Below are positions 16,422-26,600 of a stretch of DNA of 64,000 bases, piece by piece (positions within the stretch are counted from its first letter, which is position 1; every line of letters starts with the position of its first letter). Both the position numbers and the translations under genes were made by a program. The notes beneath the pieces were generated by a model. The model was not told the DNA's origin. It did not search any database and was given only the letters and a program-made list of their open reading frames with translations. The DNA comes from CAYOLL01 sp964404765 [NCBI: uncultured Gemmatimonadota bacterium] (lineage in GTDB: Bacteria > 4572-55): contig CAYOLL010000007.1 of assembly GCA_964404765.1 (NCBI GenBank), forward strand, positions 1 to 64,000, read 5' to 3'.

Positions 16422-17423
16422 TCAGCGTTTGGGGCCGGGCGGGGCGGGCAGTTCGCTCAGGCTGCCGGCAGTGTCGCTTCCGCCTTTTTTGCCGACGACG
16501 GCAGCGGTGACTACGCCGCCGGTGACCAGGCCCGCGCCGACGACAAACCACTTGTTGCGGCTAAACCAACTGTTGCCGTCGTTGATCGGCGGAATATTGG
16601 CATAGGGTGTCGGCGGATTGCGCCGGTTTTTTTCCATATTCGGCGACGCTGCGGGTATCGCTTGTGCGCCTTCGCTGCTGGATGCGCTTGCTGCCGGCAA
16701 GGCTTGCCGGGAGACAGGCACGATTTCTACCGGTTGGCCGTTTCCATTGGCTTTAGGCGCGCTTTTCGGGGCGCCGTTCTTTTGCGCGGCGCCGTTTGCG
16801 CTTTGGGCCCGCTGGCTTGACGCAGGGGAAGCGTCCGCCAACAGATCGGCTTGATCGCTTACTCCGGATAGCAGCGCAGGCTCAGGCATTGCGCGGCCGG
16901 CGGCTACTTTCAGGTAGTGATTCGCCCGCACTTCTTTGCTGGCCAGGCCATGATAATAGCTGGTCACCGCGGCGGAACCGGTGTAGACTTTGACCGTCAT
17001 GGTGTTGTCGTCGGCCACGGCAATATCGTAACGGGCGCGGTCGGCGCTGATGGTCAGGCCATCCAATTCGGCTTTGGTGGGCGTTTTGACATCAAACAAG
17101 GCGCGTTTAAGATGCCACCAGGTGCCGTTTTCCGCCGGCAGCCGCACTTCCTGCAAGCCGGACAGGGTGACATTGTCGCCGGCCGGTGTGCTCAGTTTTA
17201 GGCTGACATCGCTGCCGACAATGCGCACAACATCGCCGGGGTAGAGCGGCTGGGCCAGATCGCTCATGGCTTTCAGCTTGATCTCGTTAAAATTGCGCTT
17301 GACGACCAGGCCCTTGAGCAGGTCGGTATCGGCCAGATTCATGATCCGATATGCGCCGATCTGGGCGTAGGCCGGGCCGGCAATCAGTAGACCGAGAAGG
17401 ATGACGAGTTTTTTGGACAGCAT
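16422..17423 (-). CDS. FecR-like domain protein with C-terminal membrane segment
   Basis: The product has 333 residues with signal peptide MLSKKLVILLGLLIAGPAYA; AAAGGA precedes the ATG. Residues 25-170 resemble a FecR domain (a PGDVVRIVG segment, then LSTPAGDNVTLSGLQEV and a TVKVYTGSAAV strand). A long Ala/Pro/Ser/Asn-rich linker follows, then one hydrophobic segment (FVVGAGLVTGGVVTAAVVG) near residue 290 and a short tail. In classical FecR systems an anti-sigma factor pairs with an ECF sigma factor; neither is beside this gene. It lies between the thrombospondin-repeat giant and the sigma-54 activator. A role in surface signalling or envelope assembly is possible but not shown. Confidence 0.7.
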   Translation of the reverse strand: MLSKKLVILLGLLIAGPAYAQIGAYRIMNLADTDLLKGLVVKRNFNEIKLKAMSDLAQPLYPGDVVRIVGSDVSLKLSTPAGDNVTLSGLQEVRLPAENGTWWHLKRALFDVKTPTKAELDGLTISADRARYDIAVADDNTMTVKVYTGSAAVTSYYHGLASKEVRANHYLKVAAGRAMPEPALLSGVSDQADLLADASPASSQRAQSANGAAQKNGAPKSAPKANGNGQPVEIVPVSRQALPAASASSSEGAQAIPAASPNMEKNRRNPPTPYANIPPINDGNSWFSRNKWFVVGAGLVTGGVVTAAVVGKKGGSDTAGSLSELPAPPGPKR

Positions 17424-17554
17424 GGGTTTTGTCCTTTCTTTGGTTAAGCTTTAAAAAAATGGAACGCGGATTTTACGGACTAAACGGATTTGCACGAATT
17501 TTTATAAGCTCCTAATTTGAAACAACGTCAAATATCACCCGTTGATTGGGCCAA

Positions 17555-17588
17555 ACCCTAAGGGTTCAAAAGCAAACCCTTAGGGTTA
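17555..17588. repeat. Hairpin after the thrombospondin-repeat giant gene
   Basis: Two copies of the palindromic AACCCTAAGGGTT type (17,555-17,567 and 17,576-17,588) sit 8 bases apart just after the giant gene's stop. There is no T-run, so termination is only possible. An adjacent stretch near 17,458-17,504 (GGATTTTACGGACTAAACGG and related units) looks like another degenerate intergenic repeat. Confidence 0.65.
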
Positions 17589-17600
17589 TTCGGCGTTTTA

Positions 17601-20600
17601 TTACTTCAACATGACCATTTGTTTACGGACAACTTCCTGACCATCTACATCTAAGGCGTAGAAATAAACACCGCTGCTAATCCGCTCGCCCTTGGCATTA
17701 CGGCCATCCCATTCGATGGTGTGATAACCGGCTTCGCGAATATCTTCGGTCAGCGTCCGCACGAATTGGCCGTTGGCGGCATAGATATTCAGCCGCACTT
17801 GCGCCGCCCGCGTCAATCCAAATAGAATCCTGGTAGACGGATTGCCCTTCGACGCGCTCAGGAACCACGGGTTCGGATAGTTTTGACCCAGAACGGCTTG
17901 TTCGGGCGTGAACCGATTGCGCAAATCATCTACTGCGCCGGTGACGATCTTCAATTCCTGCGCCGCGCCGGTGGCCTGGAAGCGATATTCGGATTGGGCG
18001 CGCATGTCTACGTACTCATGGCTCTTTTCGTTGACCAGATAGGCCGCCTGATCCGCCGGCATTTCGGCCAGCGCTTGCCAATTGAGCGTGGTCGGGCCAT
18101 TGGCGGCGTTGATAGTGATTGACCATTCGCTTTGCGCTTCAGCAGGCAGGCGAATGTCGGTGGATTGTGTTTTGGCCAGCGTCAGTTGCGCCGCTTTGGC
18201 CGTCAGCGGGGCCTTGCTTAAGGTGTAACGGGCCTTCGCTTGCGGATCGGCCTGGCGCAAGACGCCGATGTAGTTGTGACGATCATAGCCGTCCGCGTCG
18301 GACAAGCGCAGTTGCAGCAGCCAATCAAAATCGCCGGTGTCGCTCATCAGGGCCGCGCCGCCGCAGTTGGACTCGTAGGTCGGAATGGTCAGCGTCAGCC
18401 GCGAGCCGGTTGTATTGTAGACGGCGTAACCGCCCCAGGGTTGCAATGTGGCCGCGTCGGCAAAGTCGCCGTCAAAAGCGCGCGGGGCCTCGATCTGGCC
18501 GGCCGTCAGGCCAGAGGCGGCCAGCACACTGTCCCAGCAAACGCTGAAGTAGAACGGATTGCTGATGAAGTTCCAGCCCGGTTCCAGACCGATTTGGCCA
18601 TCGGCGCCGGCCGCGCTGCGGCCCGCCCCAAAGCTGACGGTCAGTGAATCGCGGCTGATCAGCCAGTAGGCCGCGCCGGCTTCAAGGTGATCAAAGTCGG
18701 GATATTCAATATATTTTTGTTGATCGGCATCGTATTTCGACAAGCGCCAATACCGCTTGTCCGCGCCGTATTTGGCGAATAACTCATCCAAAGCGGCGGT
18801 TACCCGGTCGTCATCCGGCGCGTACGGCACGGATAGCAATTGATAGTCGGCCTGCGTCACGCCGCCGGAGATGCCGCGGCGTAGTTGAGAGTTACCGCCG
18901 CTGACCGTCGGGGTCAGCGATATGAGCGCAGTTTTGGCTGTATTGCCGGCCTTATCGGTGGCGGTGATGAAATATTCTGCGCCACGGATGGTTACGGCAG
19001 CGGCCGGAATTTCCCAGCGCAGTTGCCCGCCGACAACAATCGGCGCAATGGTTGTAAAAGCGCGCTGTCCCAGCATCCGATAACTCAGGGTTGTCCCTTC
19101 CATTCCGCTTAAATCATCCTGGACTACAGCGGTAATTGTCGCGGCCTGACCCGCGCCGACAGACGGCGCACTGCCGCCCTGAATGGTCGGCGGAACACTG
19201 TCGTCGCAAGCATTACCGTGACCGTCGGCGTCGTTGTCGGCCTGATCGGCGTTAGCAATGGCCGGGCAGTTATCGCAACTGTCTGGAATCAGATCGTGAT
19301 CGGCGTCCGCGTGGTCATTGGCATTGACGCATAAGTCGCAGGCATTACCGACACCGTCGGCGTCACTATCGGACTGGCTGGCGTTAGCCATCGCCGGGCA
19401 ATTGTCGCAGCCATCGGGCGCGCCGTCGCCATCACGATCATCACGGTCATCAAAGCCGGCGCACAGGTCGCAGGCATTGCCCCTGCCATCTTGATCCGTA
19501 TCGCTTTGCGAGGTATTGCTGACAGTCGGGCAGTTGTCCACGTTGCCGCAGACATTGTCTTTGTCTATATCGTTGTTCGGGTCATTTCCGCAGACATCGC
19601 ACGCATTGCCGATGTCATCCTTGTCGGCATCGGCCTGGTCGGCATTCGCTAAGGCCGGGCAGTTGTCAAAGCCGTCACAGATGCCGTCGCCGTCACCATC
19701 GGCGCACTGATCGCAGGCGTCGCCGATGCCGTCGTGATCGGTATCGGCTTGGGTCGGATTGGCGGTCACCGGGCAGTTATCCGTGTTGCCGCAAACCGTG
19801 TCAAAATCCACATCATTCAGGCGATCCAGCGGGCAGATATCGCAGACATTACCCTGGCCATCGCTGTCGGCATCGGCCTGATCGCTGTTAGCCTTATTCG
19901 GGCAGTTGTCCTCTACGGCGCAAACGCTGTCATGATCGGGATCGGCGCACAAGTCGCAGGCGTCGCCGATACCGTCGCCATCGGCATCGGTCTGATTGGC
20001 GTTGGGCATAGTCGGGCAATTATCCAGATTACCGCAAATGCCGTCAAAGTCCAGATCGTTGTTGCGGTCGCGCGGACAGGCGTCGCAGCCGTCACCGAGG
20101 CCGTCAGTGTCAGTATCCAATTGGGTCGGGTTGGCCGCGTCCACGCAGTTGTCCACCGCGTCGCAAACCTGATCGCCGTCTTTGTCCGGGCAGGTGTCGC
20201 AGACATCGCCGATGCGGTCGTGATCGGCGTCGGCCTGACCGGGGTTAGCGGAAATCGGGCAGTTGTCCACATCGCCGCACACGCCGTCGAAGTCGAGATC
20301 GTTCAGCCGGTCGTTGACGCAGGCATCACAGACATCGCCCAGACCGTCGCGGTCGACATCAACCTGATTGGCATTGGCGTTGGCCGGGCAGTTGTCGACA
20401 CTTTCGCAGATGCCGTCGCCGTCGGCATCGGGGCAACCGTCACAAGCATCGCCCAAACCGTCACGGTCGGCATCGGTTTGATTGGCATTGGCAATCAACG
20501 GGCAATTGTCAACATCGCCGCACTTGCCGTCGCGATCAATGTCATTGAGTTGATCGTTGGGGCAGGCGTCGCAGGAATTGCCTTTGCCGTCGCTGTCGGC

Positions 20601-23600
20601 GTCGGTCTGGCTGGTGTTGGCCAGATTCGGGCAGTTGTCGATATAATCGCACACGCCGTCTTTATCGCCGTCAGCGCAGTTGTCGCAAGCGTCGCCCATG
20701 CGGTCGCCGTCGGTATCGCGCTGATCGGGGTTGAACATGGTCGGACAGTTGTCCACGTCGCCGCAAATATTGTCAAAATCGAGATCGTTAAACGGATCGT
20801 TCAAGCACTTGTCGCAGACATTGCCCTGATCGTCACGGTCGTTGTCCAACTGATTCAGGTTGGCAAGGGACGGGCAATTGTCAAAGAAGTCGCAAATTGT
20901 GTCGTTGTCGCTGTCGGGGCAGCCGTCGCAGGCATCGCCCAGGCCGTCGCCATCGCTATCGCGTTGGTCGGTATTAAACACGGCCGGGCAATTATCGACA
21001 TCACCGCATTTCTGGTCGAAGTCGAGGTCGTTGTTCGGATCTTGCGGGCATGTGTCGCAAGCGTCGCCGGCGCCGTCACGATCGGCATCGAGCTGGTTTA
21101 GATTAGCCGTTGCCGGGCAATTGTCCAGCGCGTCGCAAATGCCGTCTTTATCGGCATCGCCGCAGATATCGCACACGTCGCCGCGGCCGTCGCCGTCGCT
21201 GTCATGCTGATCCGGATTGGCGTCAAACGGGCAGTTGTCGCGGCTGCCGCAGATACCGTCAAAGTCGATATCATTATAGGCGTCGTTCGGGCAGGTGTCG
21301 CAAGCGTCGCCCATGCCGTCTTTGTCCGTGTCCTGCTGGGCCGTGTTGGGAATGCCGGGGCAGTTGTCATACGGATTTTCGCAGACGGTATCTTTGTCCT
21401 CGTCAATGCAGATGTCGCAAGCGTCGCCGATTTTGTCGCCGTCGCGGTCAACCTGATTCGGGTTGTAAATGGCCGGACAGTTGTCCAACCGGCTGCAGAT
21501 CAAGTCGCCGTCCAGATCGTTGTACATATCTTGCGGGCAGGTGTCGCAAGCATCGCCGATCCAGTCGTGATCGGCATCGGCCTGGCCCGGGTTCGACAGA
21601 TTCGGGCAATTGTCCTGCAAGCTGCATACGCCGTCTTTGTCGGCATCGTTGGCCGAGTCGTACGGGCACATGTCGCAGACATCGCCAATATTGTCTTTAT
21701 CGCCATCGGCCTGGTTCGGGTTGTAGTTGGTCGGACAGTTGTCGCGCGCGCCGACAATCCCATCGCCGTCCACATCGTTATCCGGATCGTCCGGGTATTG
21801 ATCGCAGACATCGCCGATGCTGTCATGGTCGCGGTCGGCCTGGTTCGGGTTGCGGTGATTCGGGCAATTATCGGAACGGCCGCAGATGCCGTCGCCGTCA
21901 GCGTCGTTGAGCGAATCGCTGGGGCAGACATCGCAGACATTGCCGATGCCGTCGCGGTCGCTGTCGGCCTGGTTGGCGTTAGAAATCAGCGGGCAATTGT
22001 CTACGTTGGCGCAGAAGCCGTCGCGGTCGCCGTCGTTCAGGCTGTCCTGGGGACAAGTATCGCACGAATTGCCCTTGCTGTCCCGGTCATCGTCGGCCTG
22101 GGTCGGGTTATAGTGATTCGGGCAATTGTCCACACTCTGGCAATAGCCGTCAAACTCGATGTCGTTCAGCACATCGCGCGGGCAGGCGTCGCACGCATCG
22201 CCGATGGTGTCGTTGTCCGTATCCTTTTGATCCGGGTTGTAATCGTTGGGGCAGTTGTCGCCGACTTCGCACACGCCGTCGGTATCGCCGTCCGGGCAGC
22301 CGTCGCAAGCGTCGCCGAGACGGTCGCCGTCGATGTCGCGCTGATCCGGGTTGTAGACAAACGGGCAGTTGTCCACATTGCCGCAGACACTGTCTTTGTC
22401 CCGGTCATTTTTGTCATCCTGCGGGCAGGTATCGCAGGCGTCACCAAAAGTGTCGCCATCGGTATTACGTTGATCGCTATTGGCCGTGGTCGGGCAGTTG
22501 TCGATATTGCCGCAGACACCGTCACCGTCGGCATCGTTTCCGGCATCGCTCAGGCAAGTATCGCAGGCGTTGCCTTTGCCGTCGCGGTCGTCGTCGGCCT
22601 GATTGATATTGCTGACCGTCGGGCAGTTATCGGTGTCACCGCAAATACCATCTTTGTCAACATCGTTATTGGGGTCGTTCGGGCAGGTATCGCATGAGTT
22701 GCCCAGGGCGTCGCCGTCGTTATTGGCCTGGTTGGTATTGCTGACCGTCGGGCAATTATCAACATTGCCGCACACGGTGTCGCCATCGCGGTCGTTGGCC
22801 GCGTCTTGCGGACAGGCGTCGCATTCGTTGCCGCGGCCGTCACGGTCGGCGTCGGTCTGGGCCGGATTGTAGACGGTCGGGCAATTATCCAGGTTATCCG
22901 GCACATGATCATAGTCGGTATCGACCACGGCTTCGCAGGCGTCGCCAATGCCGTCGTGATCGGCGTCGGCCTGGTTGGGGTTGGCAACCGTGTCGCAGTT
23001 GTCCGTGTCGGCGCACAAGCCGTCGCTGTCGGCATCGTTGTTGCGGTCATACGGGCACGTGTCGCAGACATTGCCCTTGCCGTCGCTATCGGCGTCGGCC
23101 TGATCCGGGTTGTGCGAGGCGGGACAGTTGTCAAGTTGATCATCGCAATGGCCGTCGTTGTCGTCATCGCGACACACGTCGCAAACGTCGCCGATGCCGT
23201 CGTGATCGGCGTCGGCCTGGCCCGGATTGGCGACCAACGGGCAGTTGTCGATATTGCCGCATACGCCGTCCGTGTCCGCATCGTTCAAGTGATCGTTCGG
23301 GCAGGTATCGCAGACATTGCCCTTGCCGTCGCTATCGGCGTCGGCCTGATCCGGGTTGGAGACGCCGGGGCAGTTGTCGCCGTTATTGTCGCAGCGACCG
23401 TCGCCGTCATTATCCGCGCAGCCGTCACAGGCGTCGCCCAGGCCGTCGCCGTCGGTATCGCGCTGATCGCTATTGGCGGCCAGCGGGCAGTTGTCGAGAT
23501 TGCCGCACACGCCGTCCGTGTCCACATCGTTTAAGCGGTCACCGGGGCAAACGTCGCAAGCGTCGCCTTTGCCGTCACTGTCCGCGTCGGTCTGGGCGGC

Positions 23601-26600
23601 GTTGGCCACAGTCGGGCAGTTGTCGATATTGCCGGGCACGCCGTCGCCGTCGCTGTCGTTGTTTGGATCGTTCGGGAACGGATCGCAGGCATTGCCGAGA
23701 TCGTCGCCGTCGGCGTCGGTTTGCAGCGGGTTGGCAATCGTCGGGCAATTGTCGGCATTGGCGCAAAAGCCGTCGGCATCGGCGTCGTCGGCAGCATCGC
23801 GCGGGCAGATATCGCAGACATCGCCGGCGCCGTCACTGTCGCTGTCGGTTTGGGCCGGATTATAAGCGGCCGGGCAATTGTCGACATTGACGCATTTGCC
23901 GTCGTGATCGGCGTCGTTGTTCGCATCGTTCGGGCACGGATCGCAGACATCGCCAAAGCGGTCGCCGTCGGTATCGGTTTGAGCCGGGTTGCTGTTGTTC
24001 GGGCAGTTGTCGTTGGCCTCGCAGATGCCGTCGCCGTCTACATCCGGGCAGCCGTCGCAAGCGTCGCCGGAACCGTCGCCGTCGCTATCGGTCTGCGCGG
24101 GATTGGACACGGTCGGGCAATTGTCGGTATCGCCGCCGATGCCGTCGTGATCCGCGTCGTTGTTCGGATCGTTCGGGAACGGATCGCACACATTGCCCAG
24201 GCCGTCCGCGTCGCTATCGGCTTGATTGCTATTGGCAACCGTCGGGCAATTATCCACATTGCCGCAGCGACCGTCGGCATCACGGTCGTTATCGGGGTCG
24301 AGCGGGCAGGCGTCGCAGACATTGCCGGCGCCGTCGTTATCGCTGTCCTGTTGATTGGGATTGGCGATTAGCGAGCAGTTGTCGACATTGCCGCACACGC
24401 CGTCGCCGTCGCCGTCGTTGGCCGCGTCCTGCGGGCAGGCGTCGCAGACGTTGCCGATATGGTCGCTATCGCTATCCGCCTGATTGGCGTTGCTGACCGC
24501 GGGGCAGTTGTCGATATTGCCGCAAATGCCGTCGGCGTCCGCGTCGTTGTTGCTGTCTTGCGGGCAAGTATCGCAAGCGTCGCCGCGCCCGTCGCTGTCA
24601 GTATCGGTTTGGGATGGATTGTTGACGGTCGGGCAATTGTCGGTTTGATCGCCGCAAATGCCGTCACCATCGGGATCGGCGCAACCGTCGCAAGCGTCGC
24701 CAAGGCCGTCGTTATCGGCATCGGCCTGGGTCGGATTGGAAGCGGCCGGGCAGTTGTCAATATTGCCGCAGATGCCGTCGGCGTCCGCGTCGTTGTTGCT
24801 GTCTTGCGGGCAAGTATCGCAAGCGTCGCCGCGCCCGTCGCTATCGCTATCGGTTTGGGTCGGATTGTTGACGGTCGGGCAATTGTCGGTTTGATCGCCG
24901 CAAATGCCGTCGCCGTCAGGATCGGCGCAACCGTCGCAAGCGTCGCCAAGCCCGTCGTTATCGGCGTCGGCCTGGGTCGGATTGGAGGCCGCCGGGCAGT
25001 TGTCAACATTGCCGCAAATGCCGTCGGCGTCCGCATCGTTGTTGCTGTCTTGCGGACAAGTATCGCAAGCATCGCCACGACCGTCGTTATCGCTATCGGT
25101 TTGGGTCGGATTATTGACGGTCAGGCAGTTGTCGGTTTGGTCACAAATGCCGTCGCTGTCACTGTCCGGGCAGCCGTCGCAAGCGTCGCCAAGCCCGTCA
25201 TTATCGGCGTCGGCCTGGCTTGGATTGGAAGCGGCCGGGCAGTTGTCAACATTGCCGCAGATGCCGTCAGCGTCCGCGTCGTTGTTGCCGTCTTGCGGGC
25301 AAGCGTCGCAAGCATCGCCCCGACCGTCGTTATCGCTATCGGTTTGGGTCGGATTGCTGACGAGCGGGCAGTTGTCGGTTTGGACGCAAATGCCGTCGCT
25401 GTCCGTATCGGCGCAGCCGTCGCAGACATCGCCGATGCCGTCGCCGTCGCTATCGGCCTGATCCGGGTTGGCCACCGAGACGCAATTGTCGACATTGGCG
25501 CACAGGCCGTCACGGTCAAGATCGTTCAGATGATCTTGCGGGCAAGCGTCGCACACATCGCCCAAATGATCGCCGTCGGCATCGGCCTGATCGGGATTGG
25601 CCGTAGTCGGGCAATTGTCCACGTCGCCGCAATGCCCGTCAGCGTCAATGTCGTTTTGGGCGTCATTGGGACAGGGATCGCACACATCGCCAAAGTTGTC
25701 TTGATCGGCGTTGGCCTGGCCCGTATTCGCCGTCAGCGGGCAGTTGTCGCTCGGATCGGGAATCGTATCGTTGTCATCGTCGGGATCGCACACATCGCCC
25801 AAAGCGTCGCCGTCATTGTTGGCTTGATTGGTGTTGGCGATGAGCGGGCAATTGTCGCCCGTATCGGGAATCGTATCGTTGTCGTCATCGGGATCGCAGG
25901 CGTCACCTTGCGTGTCGCCGTCGGTGTTCGTCTGATTCGTATTGGCGGCAAGCGGGCAATTATCTTCCGTGTCGGGCACGGTATCATTATCGTCGTCGAG
26001 ATCGCAAACATCGCCCTGCGCGTCGCCGTCATTGTTGGCTTGATTCGTATTGGTGATTAACGGGCAATTATCATTCACATCCGGCACGGTATCGTTATCG
26101 TCATCTAAATCGCATACATCGCCCTGGGCGTCGCCGTCGTTATTGGCTTGATTGGTATTGGCGACTAATGGGCAGTTGTCATTGACATCGGGAATCGTGT
26201 CGTTATCGTCATCCGCATCGCAGGCGTCGCCTGGCGCGTCGCCGTCGGTATTGGTTTGATTCGTGTTGGCGATTAACGGGCAGTTATCGGTTGTGTCCGG
26301 CACGGTATCGTTATCATCGTCCAAATCGCAGACATCACCCTGGGCGTCGCTGTCGTTGTTGGCTTGATTGGTATTGGCGATCAGCGGACAATTGTCGTTG
26401 ACATCGAGAATCGTATCGTTGTCATCGTCCGTGTCGCAAGCGTCGCCCTGGGCGTCGCCGTCGGTGTTGGTTTGGGTCGGATTGGGCACGGTCGGGCAAT
26501 TGTCAGTCGCGTCGGGAATGCCGTCGCCGTCGGTATCGGCAACGCCGGCCAGCGAAACCACCGTAAAGGCCAGATTCTGATCAAATTGCGGATAAATGCC

